Assembly (NCBI GenBank): GCA_944388135.1
Contig: CALXHP010000001.1
Location: forward strand, 1-64,000
DNA: 64,000 bases
Reading direction: 5' to 3'
From: an uncultured Gemmiger sp.
GTDB lineage: Bacteria; Bacillota; Clostridia; Oscillospirales; Ruminococcaceae
Positions 32,882 to 41,752 of this stretch are shown here, piece after piece (the stretch's first letter is position 1; the number at the start of each line of letters is the position of its first letter). The position numbers were made by a program, and so were the translations under genes. Under the pieces are notes generated by a model, which made no database searches, was not told the DNA's origin, and saw only the letters and a list, made by a program, of their open reading frames with translations.

Positions 32882-35536
32882 ATGCCCAATGGAACTTTAC
32901 GCGTGTACGCCTCAGTGGCAGACCAGGCTGCGCCGCTGGCCGGCGTACACATCGCGGTACTGGAGGAATCCGGCACCCTGCTCACCCGGCTGACCACCGA
33001 TGAAGCCGGTGCCGCCGGGCCGGTGGAGCTGACCGCCCCCGATGCCCGTTACAGCCTGGAGGAGGACAATCAGACAGTACGCCCCTATGGGGTGTACCGG
33101 ATCACCGCGGAGGCGGACGGTTGGCAAAGCCAGATTCTGGAAGGCGTGCAGATTTTTGCCGGGCAGGAAACGGTGGCCCGACTTTCCTTTCTGCCCGCTT
33201 CCCCGGCTGACAACCCCACCCTGGCCGACAGCCGCAGCGAAGCCCAGCATGTGGAGGTGACCACCATTCCGCCCCACGCCCTGTTTGCCGGAGGCGGCGG
33301 CAGCGGCCCTACCCCGGAGGAGAATCCTGATGCCCGGGTGCTCAACGAGGTGGTCATCCCCAAAAAGATCACCGTCCACCTGGGCAAGCCTTCCGCCAAT
33401 GTGAGCAACGTAACGGTGGGATTTCAGGAGTATATTGCCAACGTGGCTTCCAGCGAGATCTACCCCACCTGGCCGGAACAGGCCATCCGGGCCAATATTC
33501 TGGCCCAGATCAGTCTGGCCCTCAACCGCATCTGGACCGAGTGGTATCCCAGCCGGGGGTACGCTTTCAATATCACCGGTTCCCCGGGCTATGACCAGGC
33601 CTATGTGGCAGGCCGCACGGTTTTTGCGGTGATGGAGCGGATCACCGCCGAGCTCTTCAACACCTATGTGCGCCGTTCAGGCGACCAGGAACCCTACTAC
33701 ACCGAATACTGTGACGGCAAGCTGGTGACCTGTCCCGGCATGAAACAGTGGGGCACGGTGGACCGGGCCAACGAAGGCAAAACCGCTTTGCAAATTCTGC
33801 GGTATTACTACGGGGACCGGGTCCAGCTGGTAACGTCCAACAATATTGCCAATATCCCCGTCAGCTGGCCCGGCGTCACCCTGAAGCTGGGTTCCACCGG
33901 CACCAGCGTGCGCACTCTGCAACGGCAGCTTTCCCGCATTGCCAAGGATTACCCTTCCTTCGGCAAGCCGGAAGTCACCGGCACCTTCGACGCCGCCACC
34001 GAGCAGTGTGTCAAAAATTTCCAGAAGCAGTTCAGCCTGACCGCCGACGGCCTGGTGGGCAAGGCCACCTGGTACAAGATCAGCTATATCTATGTCAGCG
34101 TCAAAGATCTTGCCGAGCTGACCAGTGAGGGAGAAACCGCCACCGGTACCGAGAGTTCCGGCAGTTGGCCCGGTGTGGTGCTGCGTCGGGGTTCCACCGG
34201 CAGCGAGGTGGAACAGGTGCAGTTCTGGCTGTCCGAGCTGGCCCAGTTCAACAGTGCACTGCCCAATCTAACGGTGGACGGCAATTTTGGGGCAGCCACC
34301 GAACGGGCCGTGAAGATCTTCCAGCAGGAACAGGGGTTGACTGCCGACGGTGTGGTGGGGCAGGCCACCTGGGATGCCCTCTATGCCGCCTGGCTGGATA
34401 TGCAAAGTGATCTGGGCGGTACTGCCTGGCCCGGCATTGTGCTGCGCCGGGGGGACACCGGTATGGAAGTGCGGCTGGTCCAGTTCTGGCTGCGGCTGGC
34501 GGCGGAAAATTACACTTCCCTGGCGGCTGTCAGCGTAGACGGCAACTTCGGTGCCGCCACCGAGAGAGCGGTAACCGGTTTCCAGAGCCTTTTCGGCCTT
34601 ACTTCCGACGGTCTGGTGGGACGCTCCACCTGGAACAAACTCAACGAGGTAGCCCTGGCCGTGGCCAACGAGATCGTGGACCCCAACGTGGCACCCGGCC
34701 AGTTCACCACCACCGTGCGGGAAGGCAGCCGCGGTACCGCCGTACGGGCAGTGCAGTATTACCTGCGGCGGCTCTCTGCCTACTACAGCGATATCCCCTC
34801 GGTAACGGTAGACGGCGTGTTCGGGGCAGCCACCGCCAAAGCTGTCAAAGCCTGGCAGGCCCGGGCAGGTCTGACGGTGGACGGCGTAGTGGGACGGCTG
34901 ACCTGGAACAGCCTGTACAATGCTGTGCAGAATCTGGAAACCAGCGGTCCGGTGGTACGGGCGGCTTCCCTGCCGGCGCCGGCCTCCACCCTGCAGCCCG
35001 GAGATTCCGGTGCTTCGGTGCTGCGGCTGGACCGGCTGCTGCTCTTCCTGGGGCAGTGGCTGCCCGAGATCAACTTTCTGGGCAGCACTGCACCCAGCGA
35101 TGAATTTTCCAACGACCTGGAGATCACCGTCCGCAGTGCCCAGCGGTATTTCGGCCTGCCGGAAACCGGCCAGGTGACCGCCGCTGACTGGAACGTCTTT
35201 TTGCAGGCGGCCCGGGCTCTGGCCGAGGTGAATCCTGCAGCCGCCGCCCCGGAACCGGACGGCATCTGGCCTGCCTCGGCCCTGACGCTGGGCAGTTCCG
35301 GCCCCGCCGTTTTGCAGGTACAGCGCTGGCTGAATCTGATTGCCTCGGTGGATCAGGGATACAGTTTTGTACCGGAGACCGGCGATTTCGACGATGCCAC
35401 CCAGAACGCGCTGGAGAATTATCAGCTTACCGCCGGGCTGCCCACCCTGGGGGTGGTGGACGCTGCCACCTGGGAAAGCCTGCGCACGGCCGCTCAGGCA
35501 CTTTGCAGTGAGTGCCAACAATCCAAGGAGGGTTGA
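32882..35536 (+). CDS. SpoIID-like protein with six PG-binding repeats
   Basis: 884 residues with no evident signal peptide. Residues 1-110 resemble a transthyretin-like (carboxypeptidase-regulatory) domain (GVHIAVLEESG..LTTDEAG, YRITAEADGW). Residues about 150-305 resemble SpoIID/amidase-enhancer domains (FQEYIANVASSEIYPTWPEQA, IWTEWYPSRGYAF). Then six PG_binding_1 repeats begin at about 327, 427, 514, 607, 703 and 795; the first four are well conserved (VDGNFGAATERAV..LTADGVVG..TW) and the last two are worn. It probably binds and helps remodel peptidoglycan, perhaps in spores. ATG at 32882 has AGGAGG 8 bases upstream. The next gene follows after 4 bases and shares the PG-binding domain. Confidence 0.75.
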   Translation: MPNGTLRVYASVADQAAPLAGVHIAVLEESGTLLTRLTTDEAGAAGPVELTAPDARYSLEEDNQTVRPYGVYRITAEADGWQSQILEGVQIFAGQETVARLSFLPASPADNPTLADSRSEAQHVEVTTIPPHALFAGGGGSGPTPEENPDARVLNEVVIPKKITVHLGKPSANVSNVTVGFQEYIANVASSEIYPTWPEQAIRANILAQISLALNRIWTEWYPSRGYAFNITGSPGYDQAYVAGRTVFAVMERITAELFNTYVRRSGDQEPYYTEYCDGKLVTCPGMKQWGTVDRANEGKTALQILRYYYGDRVQLVTSNNIANIPVSWPGVTLKLGSTGTSVRTLQRQLSRIAKDYPSFGKPEVTGTFDAATEQCVKNFQKQFSLTADGLVGKATWYKISYIYVSVKDLAELTSEGETATGTESSGSWPGVVLRRGSTGSEVEQVQFWLSELAQFNSALPNLTVDGNFGAATERAVKIFQQEQGLTADGVVGQATWDALYAAWLDMQSDLGGTAWPGIVLRRGDTGMEVRLVQFWLRLAAENYTSLAAVSVDGNFGAATERAVTGFQSLFGLTSDGLVGRSTWNKLNEVALAVANEIVDPNVAPGQFTTTVREGSRGTAVRAVQYYLRRLSAYYSDIPSVTVDGVFGAATAKAVKAWQARAGLTVDGVVGRLTWNSLYNAVQNLETSGPVVRAASLPAPASTLQPGDSGASVLRLDRLLLFLGQWLPEINFLGSTAPSDEFSNDLEITVRSAQRYFGLPETGQVTAADWNVFLQAARALAEVNPAAAAPEPDGIWPASALTLGSSGPAVLQVQRWLNLIASVDQGYSFVPETGDFDDATQNALENYQLTAGLPTLGVVDAATWESLRTAAQALCSECQQSKEG
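33862..35505 (+). repeat. Six tandem PG_binding_1 coding repeats
   Basis: Units start near 33862, 34160, 34423, 34702, 34990 and 35265, about 230-300 bases apart. Units 2 and 3 are the most alike in protein (WPG-V/I-VLRRG..VDGNFGAATERAV), consistent with a recent duplication; units 5 and 6 have diverged. Confidence 0.75.
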
Positions 35537-35540
35537 GACG

Positions 35541-36230
35541 ATGGCGAAAGTTTTTGTATATGACAACTATACCAACAAGTTCTACACCTACACCCTGAAC
35601 GAGAACGATCCCATGCCCTACAGTTCCGGCACCACCCTGCGGGTGAAGGAGTTCCGTGGTTCCAGTAAATCCAGCGTGCTTTGGACTACCGTAGCCGCCA
35701 TGGAGGCCTGGAACCTGACCCGCCGCAACTACGGCAGCGGCATTCCGGTGGGCTATGCCTTCAAGCGCATCTGGGAGGGTGGCCACGGCACCACCAGCCA
35801 GCACTACGCGGGAGTGGCCTTTGATGTGGGGCAGAGTCTGAGCAGCTCCGCCCGGAGAAAGATCTACGATACCGCCGTGGCCACCGGTGCCTGGGGATAC
35901 GTGGAACCCCTTTCCATGACGCCCACCTGGGTGCATTTTGACCGCCGGTACGGCAAGCCGGCCTGCCCCAACACTACCGCCGGGTACCCCACGGTACGCC
36001 GGGGCAGCCGCAATACCTATGTGCTGATTTTGCAGGACGCCCTCAACGCCCTGGGCTATCCCAGCGGTTCCCTGGACGGCGTCTTTGGTTCCGCCACCGA
36101 AAGTGCCCTGAAAGCCATCCAGAAAGATTTCTCCCTGACGGCAGACGGCGTCTGTGGCTGCAACAGCTGGAAAAAGATTGCCTCGGCGGCAGTGGGCATC
36201 GGCCGTACCGCCACCGTCGTTGATAAATGA
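35541..36230 (+). CDS. M15-type D,D-carboxypeptidase-like protein with a PG-binding domain
   Basis: 229 residues. The central SQHYAGVAFDVGQ segment (about residues 86-98) fits the SxHxxGxAxD zinc motif of M15 peptidases, and WVHFDRR (about 133) supplies the third zinc ligand region. A PG_binding_1 domain follows at about 150-220 (RRGSRNTYVLILQDALNALGYP, LDGVFGSATESAL). No signal peptide is apparent. ATG at 35541 follows AAGGAGGG; earlier in-frame sequence belongs to the upstream gene. With the preceding protein it forms a two-gene wall-remodelling unit. Confidence 0.8.
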   Translation: MAKVFVYDNYTNKFYTYTLNENDPMPYSSGTTLRVKEFRGSSKSSVLWTTVAAMEAWNLTRRNYGSGIPVGYAFKRIWEGGHGTTSQHYAGVAFDVGQSLSSSARRKIYDTAVATGAWGYVEPLSMTPTWVHFDRRYGKPACPNTTAGYPTVRRGSRNTYVLILQDALNALGYPSGSLDGVFGSATESALKAIQKDFSLTADGVCGCNSWKKIASAAVGIGRTATVVDK

Positions 36231-36248
36231 CTGCGGGACTGTTATAAT
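36220..36248 (+). promoter_or_regulatory. Promoter of the nitroreductase gene
   Basis: TTGATA, 17 bases, TATAAT, overlapping the end of the M15 gene; the GTG start lies 32 bases downstream. Confidence 0.6.
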
Positions 36249-36279
36249 GGAGCCAAACCGAAAAAGGATGTGACCTGTT

Positions 36280-36855
36280 GTGGATATGATGGAATTTTTG
36301 CGCACCCGCCGCACCTACCGCCGCTTTGAACAGCGCCCGGTAGCGCCGGAGATCCTGACCGAAGCGGTGGATGCCGCCCGCATTGCCAGCTGCGGCAACA
36401 ACCGGCAGACACTGAAATATATGATCGTGGAAAGCCCCGAAGCGGTGGCTGCCGTGCAGCCGTTGGTACACTGGGCCGCCAGCCTGCCGCCGGAGCTGGG
36501 CTGCCCCAAGCCGGGGGAACAACCGGTAGCTTTCATCGCGGTGCTGCAGGATGAGCGGCTTCCCGGCTGCAGCGATACCGACGTGGGCCTGGCCATGGGC
36601 AGCATGACCGCTGCCGCCTGGGCCCATGGGGTGGGCAGCTGCCTGATGGGTTCCATCGACCGCCCGGCCCTGACCGAACTGCTGGGTTTGCCCGAGGGCG
36701 TCAAGCTGCGGTATATGGCGGCTTTCGGCTACCCCAGCCACCGGAGCCATCTGGTGCCGGTGCAGGACGGCAGCACCAAATACTACCTGGACGACGACCG
36801 GGATTATTGTGTTCCCAAGCGCTCCATGGAGGAGGTTCTGCTCAAAACCCTGTAA
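36280..36855 (+). CDS. Nitroreductase-family flavoprotein
   Basis: 191 residues with the FMN-binding start FLRTRRTYRRFEQRPV and ARIASCGNNRQ (residues 5-45), and a DVGLAMGSMTAAAWAHGVGSC helix near residues 107-127 with the second FMN contact region. Family members reduce nitro compounds, quinones or flavins with NAD(P)H; the physiological substrate cannot be told. Start is GTG at 36280, 11 bases after AAGGA; ATG codons at 36286 and 36289 are alternatives. Transcribed alone, ended by the hairpin at 36947. Confidence 0.85.
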   Translation: MDMMEFLRTRRTYRRFEQRPVAPEILTEAVDAARIASCGNNRQTLKYMIVESPEAVAAVQPLVHWAASLPPELGCPKPGEQPVAFIAVLQDERLPGCSDTDVGLAMGSMTAAAWAHGVGSCLMGSIDRPALTELLGLPEGVKLRYMAAFGYPSHRSHLVPVQDGSTKYYLDDDRDYCVPKRSMEEVLLKTL

Positions 36856-36946
36856 CGGAAACAAAAGTTCCCGGCCTGCAGGGAAGCCGTCCCAGAATCT
36901 GCCCAACGCATAAGAAGGTCTCCTGTACAGGAAGATCCCCTTTTAC

Positions 36947-36977
36947 CAGGAGTGGCGCAGCGCCACTCCTGGTTTTT
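36947..36977 (+). terminator. Terminator after the nitroreductase gene
   Basis: CCAGGAGTGGCG-CAG-CGCCACTCCTGG, a perfect 12-base stem, followed by TTTTTC. Confidence 0.9.
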
Positions 36978-37137
36978 CTTTGGAAGAGCTTGCGGTTATA
37001 AAAAGGGCTGTGCCCTGTTTTTTTGTTCCTGATCCACTAAAAGCGCCTTGTCAATTGCACATTTTATACAAAATGCTTTATATATTTTCTACTTTTCAAC
37101 CAAAAAACCGACACATCTCCAAATTATTGATAAATTA

Positions 37138-37166
37138 TTGACATGCCCACATCAGCGCGCTAAAGT
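37138..37166 (+). promoter_or_regulatory. Possible cstA promoter
   Basis: Perfect -35 TTGACA, 17 bases, weak -10 TAAAGT, about 50 bases before the cstA start. Confidence 0.35.
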
Positions 37167-37217
37167 AATGAAGCAAGCGATTGTAAATTCGATGTAAGGA
37201 AAGAGGGAGTAACAATC

Positions 37218-38948
37218 ATGAATACGCTTGTGATCGTTCTGATCGCAGCGGTCTGCCTGGTTTGTGCGTACGCCGGGTATGGTCGCTGGATCGCCAAAAA
37301 GTGGGGTATCGACCCCAACGCCAAAACTCCTGCTGTGCGGCTGGAAGATGGCAAAGACTATGTACCTACCAACGGCTGGACGGTGTTCAGCCACCAGTTC
37401 TCTTCCATTGCAGGTGCGGGCCCTGTTACCGGCGCCATTCAGGCAGCCGCTTTCGGCTGGCTGCCCGTTCTGCTGTGGGTGTTGCTGGGCGGCATCTTCT
37501 TCGGTGCCGTGACTGACTTCGGCGCGCTGTACGCCAGTGTGAAGAATGACGGCAAATCCATGGGTATGCTGATTGAAAAATACATCGGCAAACTGGGCCG
37601 CCGCCTCTTCCTGTTGTTCTGCTGGCTGTTCACTCTGCTGGTGATCGCGGCCTTCGCCGACATGGTGGCCGGCACCTTCAACGCCTACACCACTGCCAAG
37701 GACGGAACCGTCTCTCTGGCCGCTGCCGCCAACTCCAACGGCGCCGCCGGTATGGTCTCCATCATGTTCATGGTGTTTGCCGTCATCTTTGGCCTGATTC
37801 AGAAGAAGTTCAACTTCGACGGCTGGAAAGAAGCGGTCATCGGTATTGTCTTTATCATTCTGTCCTTTGCGATCGGCTCCAACTTCCCCATCATCCTGGG
37901 CAAAGAGGGCTGGATCTACATTACCTTTGTATATATCTTCTTTGCGGCGGTCCTGCCCATGTGGCTGCTGAAACAGCCCCGTGACTATATGACCACCTTC
38001 ATGTTCATCGCCATGATCATCGGCGCCGCCGTAGGTCTGCTGGTGGCTCATCCCACGATGAAGCTGCACGTTTTCACCTCCTGGAATGTGGTGAAGGATC
38101 AGAACGGCAGCCTTATCAGCGGCAGCCTCTTCCCCATCCTCTTCGTCACCGTGGCCTGCGGCGCCGTGTCCGGCTTCCACAGCCTGGTTTCTTCCGGTAC
38201 TTCTTCCAAGACCGTGGCGAATGAAAAGGATATGCTGAAGGTCGGTTACGGCGCCATGGTGCTGGAAAGCCTGCTGGCGGTGCTGGCCCTCTGCGTGGCC
38301 GGTGCTCACGCGTCTGCGGACGGCACCCCTGCCGCCGGCACCCCCTTCCAGGTATTCAGCAACGGTGTGGCCGGTTTCTTTGAGATGTTCGGCGTTCCCG
38401 TCTATGCCGCCACCGTCTTTATGACGATGTGCGTTTCCGCCCTGGCCCTGACCAGTCTGGACGCTGTGGCCCGTATCGGACGTATGAGCTTCCAGGAACT
38501 GTTCAGCGTGGATGATATGAAACACGCCGAGGGCTGGCGCAAACTCTTCTGCAACACTTACTTCTCCACCATCGTCACCCTGTTGTTCGGTTTCATTCTG
38601 GCCAAGATCGGTTACAACAACATCTGGCCGCTGTTCGGTTCCGCCAACCAGCTGCTCAGCGCCCTGGTGCTCGTCACCCTCTGCGTCTTCCTGAAGGTGA
38701 CCGGCCGCAGCAATAAGATGCTCTTCCCGCCGCTGATCATCATGCTCTGCGTGACTTTCACCGCCCTGGTCCAGATCCTGGTGGGCTGTGTCCAGGCCTA
38801 TGCCGCCGGCACCGCCACCTTCCTGATGCAGGGTCTGCAGCTGATCCTGGCTATCCTGCTCATCGCCCTGGGTCTGATCATTGTGGTCAACTCTCTGCGG
38901 GTCTATGCCGCCAGCGAAAAGAACAGCGAAAAAGCTGCTGCCAAGTAA
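37218..38948 (+). CDS. cstA: CstA-family transporter (carbon starvation protein A)
   Basis: 576 residues with about 16 membrane segments. Family signatures: YGRWIAKKWGIDPN near residue 22, the SHQFSSIAGAGPVTGAIQAA block (about 58-77), FGAVTDFGALYASVKNDGKSMG, and SGFHSLVSSGTSSKT near 315. CstA proteins are implicated in pyruvate and peptide uptake; enteric versions respond to carbon limitation. ATG at 37218 has GGGAG upstream. It is slightly shorter than enteric CstA (about 700), as is common in Firmicutes. No pyruvate-sensing two-component genes are next to it. Confidence 0.9.
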   Translation: MNTLVIVLIAAVCLVCAYAGYGRWIAKKWGIDPNAKTPAVRLEDGKDYVPTNGWTVFSHQFSSIAGAGPVTGAIQAAAFGWLPVLLWVLLGGIFFGAVTDFGALYASVKNDGKSMGMLIEKYIGKLGRRLFLLFCWLFTLLVIAAFADMVAGTFNAYTTAKDGTVSLAAAANSNGAAGMVSIMFMVFAVIFGLIQKKFNFDGWKEAVIGIVFIILSFAIGSNFPIILGKEGWIYITFVYIFFAAVLPMWLLKQPRDYMTTFMFIAMIIGAAVGLLVAHPTMKLHVFTSWNVVKDQNGSLISGSLFPILFVTVACGAVSGFHSLVSSGTSSKTVANEKDMLKVGYGAMVLESLLAVLALCVAGAHASADGTPAAGTPFQVFSNGVAGFFEMFGVPVYAATVFMTMCVSALALTSLDAVARIGRMSFQELFSVDDMKHAEGWRKLFCNTYFSTIVTLLFGFILAKIGYNNIWPLFGSANQLLSALVLVTLCVFLKVTGRSNKMLFPPLIIMLCVTFTALVQILVGCVQAYAAGTATFLMQGLQLILAILLIALGLIIVVNSLRVYAASEKNSEKAAAK

Positions 38949-38978
38949 AAAACAGTTTTCCTGATTTTGGAACGAAGC

Positions 38979-39007
38979 TTGACAAAGCAGCGTCTATAGC
39001 GTACAAT
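38979..39007 (+). promoter_or_regulatory. Promoter of the amino-acid ABC operon
   Basis: TTGACA, 17 bases, TACAAT. The predicted transcript start (about 39014) coincides with an ATG. Confidence 0.7.
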
Positions 39008-39013
39008 ACCTGT

Positions 39014-39105
39014 ATGGCCGCAACGGCGCGGCTGCGCGCTGCGCCGTATTGCTGCCGGGATTTGCAGCTTGAACCCCGGTATTCCGCGAGAATACCGGGG
39101 TTTTT
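39014..39105 (+). promoter_or_regulatory. Structured leader with terminator upstream of the amino-acid ABC operon (attenuator or small RNA)
   Basis: About 92 bases from the predicted start to the terminator T-tract. Two hairpins: one where CAACGGCGC (near 39020) can pair with GCGCCGTATTG (near 39041-39051), then the terminator at 39074-39105. An ORF of 38 codons starts at the first transcribed base (leaderless), contains adjacent cysteine codons (TGC TGC at 39053-39058) just before the terminator, and stops immediately upstream of the binding-protein ribosome site. Translation-dependent attenuation sensing cysteine is one reading; a short regulatory RNA is another. Confidence 0.4.
39074..39105 (+). 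terminator. Strong terminator inside the leader
   Basis: CCCCGGTATTC-CGCGA-GAATACCGGGG, an 11-base perfect stem, then TTTTT. It lies 40 bases before the binding-protein start, so the operon depends on read-through or a second promoter. Confidence 0.88.
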
Positions 39106-39145
39106 AGCGATATTGAGGGAATTGGAATAAAAGGAGGAGCCCCTG

Positions 39146-40051
39146 ATGAAACTGAAGAAAACTTTGAGCCTGGTCCTGGCTGCCATTCTGGCCGTCGGTC
39201 TGGTTGGTTGCGGCAGCACTGCCGATACCGAAAGCACCGCTGCCACCAGCGAGGCCGCAACGGAGGCCGATACCACCGCTGCCCCGGATGGCGACGGCGA
39301 CCCCACCACCCTGACGGTGGCCATGGAATGCGCCTACGCCCCCTACAACTGGACCCAGAGCGACGATTCCAACGGTGCCGTACAGATCCGTGATTCCGGC
39401 GACTACGCCTACGGCTACGACGTTATGATGGCCAAGAAGATCGCCGACGCCCTGGGCCAGAAGGTCCAGATCGTCAAGCTGGACTGGGACAGCCTGATCC
39501 CCGCCGTCATGAGCGGTGACGTGGACTGTGTCATTGCCGGCCAGTCCATCACCAGCGAGCGCGCCCAGCAGGTGGATTTCTCCGACCCGTACTACTACGC
39601 CTCCATCATTTCTCTGGTGAAGAAGGACGGCCCCTATGCCAGCGCTGCCAGCGTGGCCGACCTGACCGGTGCCACCTGCACCAGCCAGCTGGGCACCATC
39701 TGGTACACTAATTGTCTGCCTCAGATTCCCGACGCAGATGTTCTCCCTCCTCAGGAGACTGCTCCGGCCATGCTGGTGGCCCTGAACAGCGGTGCCTGTG
39801 ACGTGGTGGTCACCGACCGTCCCACCGCCCAGGCCGCCCTGGTCGCCTATCCCGACTTTGTGGCCCTGGACTTCGGCGGCGGCGAGAATGACTTCCAGGT
39901 CAGCGAGGAGGATATCAACATCGGTATCTCCATGAAGAAGGGCAACACCGCCCTGAAGGACGCCATCAACGGCGTGCTGGCCACCATGACCACCGATGAC
40001 TACAACACCATGATGGATGAAGCCATCAGCGTACAGCCCCTGAGCGAGTAA
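39146..40051 (+). CDS. Amino-acid ABC transporter substrate-binding lipoprotein
   Basis: 301 residues of the family-3 solute-binding type. Lipobox LVGC (cysteine 22), a Thr/Ala/Glu-rich linker to about 55, then LTVAMECAYAPYNW, GYDVMMAKKIADALGQK, and the DVDCVIAGQSITSERAQQVDFSDPYY block (as in cystine/glutamine-type binding proteins). TNCLPQIPD and TDRPTAQAAL belong to the second lobe. The ligand is a polar amino acid; the exact one is unknown. ATG at 39146 follows AAGGAGGAG. Confidence 0.9.
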   Translation: MKLKKTLSLVLAAILAVGLVGCGSTADTESTAATSEAATEADTTAAPDGDGDPTTLTVAMECAYAPYNWTQSDDSNGAVQIRDSGDYAYGYDVMMAKKIADALGQKVQIVKLDWDSLIPAVMSGDVDCVIAGQSITSERAQQVDFSDPYYYASIISLVKKDGPYASAASVADLTGATCTSQLGTIWYTNCLPQIPDADVLPPQETAPAMLVALNSGACDVVVTDRPTAQAALVAYPDFVALDFGGGENDFQVSEEDINIGISMKKGNTALKDAINGVLATMTTDDYNTMMDEAISVQPLSE

Positions 40052-40066
40052 AACCATTGTTCCGTT

Positions 40067-40096
40067 GCCCCAGACGGCCCCGAAACCGTCTGGGGC
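40067..40096 (+). other. Intercistronic stem-loop between binding protein and permease genes
   Basis: GCCCCAGACGG and CCGTCTGGGGC form an 11-base perfect stem around an 8-base loop, without a T-tract. Such hairpins commonly protect the 3' end of the upstream mRNA and let the binding protein be made in excess over the membrane parts. Confidence 0.6.
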
Positions 40097-40144
40097 TATG
40101 GTGGTTTCAGGCCTATGGTGAGGAATTAAAAAGGAGTTTTCCCC

Positions 40145-40969
40145 ATGCAAGACTTTTTTGTAAACTGCGCCACCGTACTGCAAAAATACGGTTTTTCCTA
40201 TCTGCGCGGCGCAGGCACCACTTTGTTGCTGGCCCTGGTGGGCACCTTCTTCGGCTGCCTGATCGGCTTTGCCATCGGTGCTTTGCAGACCATTCCCGTG
40301 GACAAGCAGCGTGACCCGGTCTGGAAGCGCGGTCTGCTCCATCTTCTGCATGGTGTGCTGCGCTGCTATGTGGAACTGTTCCGCGGCACCCCCATGATCG
40401 TACAGGCTGTTTTTATCTACTACGGTCTGATGCAGCTGTTTGACATCAAGCTGGGGATGTGGCCTGCCGGTTTCCTCATCGTCTCCATCAACACCGGCGC
40501 TTACATGGCCGAAACGGTCCGCGGCGGTATCGTTTCCATCGACCCGGGCCAGACCGAAGGCGCCATGGCCATCGGCATGACCCACTGGCAGACCATGGTG
40601 CATGTCATCCTGCCCCAGGCGCTGCGCAACATCATCCCCCAGATCGGCAACAACTTCATCATCAACATCAAGGATACCTCGGTGCTGTCGGTTATCTCCA
40701 TCACCGATCTGTTCTTTGTGCACAAGAGTGTGGTGGGCGCCCTGTACACCTATTTTGAGAGCGCCACCATCGTGATGATCATCTATCTGACCATGACGCT
40801 GCTGGCCAGCTATCTGCTCCGCATGTGGGAGAAAGCTCTGGACGGCCCCCAGAACTACGACCTGAACACCACCGATACCCTGGCCTACACCAGCGGGATG
40901 TACAATGCTCCCGACCCGGTGCATGAGCCCCAGAATCTGGATATGAAAGGGGGCGCCGCCCATGTCTGA
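40145..40969 (+). CDS. Amino-acid ABC transporter permease (HisM/GlnP type)
   Basis: 274 residues with about five membrane segments. The N-terminal [19 protein letters not shown] and [20 protein letters not shown] blocks are typical of polar amino-acid permeases, and the EAA loop is [22 protein letters not shown] (about residues 138-159) which contacts the ATPase. A C-terminal tail of about 40 residues extends beyond the usual end. Overlaps the ATPase gene by 8 bases. Confidence 0.9.
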   Translation: MQDFFVNCATVLQKYGFSYLRGAGTTLLLALVGTFFGCLIGFAIGALQTIPVDKQRDPVWKRGLLHLLHGVLRCYVELFRGTPMIVQAVFIYYGLMQLFDIKLGMWPAGFLIVSINTGAYMAETVRGGIVSIDPGQTEGAMAIGMTHWQTMVHVILPQALRNIIPQIGNNFIINIKDTSVLSVISITDLFFVHKSVVGALYTYFESATIVMIIYLTMTLLASYLLRMWEKALDGPQNYDLNTTDTLAYTSGMYNAPDPVHEPQNLDMKGGAAHV

Positions 40970-41702
40970 GCATATCATTGAGGTACAGCATCTTTCCAAG
41001 AGCTTCGGCACCCACGTGGTGCTGCGGGATGTGGATTTCACGGTTGATCCCGGCGACGTGACCTGTGTCATCGGTGCTTCGGGCAGCGGCAAGTCCACCC
41101 TGCTGCGCTGCATCAACCTGCTGGAAACGCCCACCAGCGGTGCGGTGCGCTTCCATGGGCAGGAGATCACCGCCAAGGGGTTTGACCCCTGCGCCTACCG
41201 CGCCAAGGTGGGCATGGTGTTCCAGAGCTTCAACCTTTTCAACAATATGACGGTGCTGGAAAACTGCACCGCCGGCCTGCGCTACGTGCTGCACCAGGAC
41301 AAGGAAACGGCCCATCGCACCGCCCTGGAAAACCTGGAGAAGGTGGGCATGGCCCCCTACATCCACGCCAAACCCCGCCAGCTTTCCGGCGGTCAGAAAC
41401 AGCGTGTGGCCATTGCCCGGGCCCTTTCCATGCAGCCGGAGGTTCTTCTCTTTGACGAACCCACCTCGGCGCTGGACCCCCAGATGGTGGGGGAGGTACT
41501 GGCCGTTATGCGCCAGCTGGCCCAGGAAGGGCTGACGATGATCGTCGTCACCCACGAGATGGCCTTTGCCCGGGATGTTTCCAGCCATGTGGTCTACATG
41601 GCGGACGGCGTTATTGCCGAGGAGGGCACCCCCGCCGACATCTTTGAGCATCCCCAGAACCCCCGCACCGTGGAGTTCCTCTCCCGGTTCCGTCAGCAAT
41701 AA
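40962..41702 (+). CDS. Amino-acid ABC transporter ATP-binding protein (GlnQ type)
   Basis: 246 residues, full length, with Walker [10 protein letters not shown] (about residues 36-44), Q-loop MVFQSFNLF, signature [13 protein letters not shown], Walker [13 protein letters not shown] and the switch histidine in VVTHEM. Completes the three-gene importer begun at 39146. Its start lies within the end of the permease gene. A terminator follows directly. Confidence 0.95.
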   Translation: MSEHIIEVQHLSKSFGTHVVLRDVDFTVDPGDVTCVIGASGSGKSTLLRCINLLETPTSGAVRFHGQEITAKGFDPCAYRAKVGMVFQSFNLFNNMTVLENCTAGLRYVLHQDKETAHRTALENLEKVGMAPYIHAKPRQLSGGQKQRVAIARALSMQPEVLLFDEPTSALDPQMVGEVLAVMRQLAQEGLTMIVVTHEMAFARDVSSHVVYMADGVIAEEGTPADIFEHPQNPRTVEFLSRFRQQ

Positions 41703-41720
41703 CACATCCAGAACCGAAAC

Positions 41721-41752
41721 AGGCCGCCCGGAAACCGGGCGGCCTGTTTTAT
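41721..41752 (+). terminator. Terminator after the amino-acid ABC operon
   Basis: AGGCCGCCCGG-AAA-CCGGGCGGCCT followed by GTTTTATT. Convergent with the next minus-strand gene, whose stop codon it nearly touches. Confidence 0.85.

Larger units (their letters stand above)
36856..37217. other. Intergenic region nitroreductase-cstA
   Basis: 362 bases without a gene. It holds the terminator at 36947-36977, then an AT-rich stretch (about 37010-37140) typical of promoter regions, with at least two candidate promoters: TTGCAC/TTATAT near 37055-37085 and TTGACA/TAAAGT at 37138-37166. No riboswitch-like fold or small ORF with a ribosome site was noticed. Confidence 0.6.
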
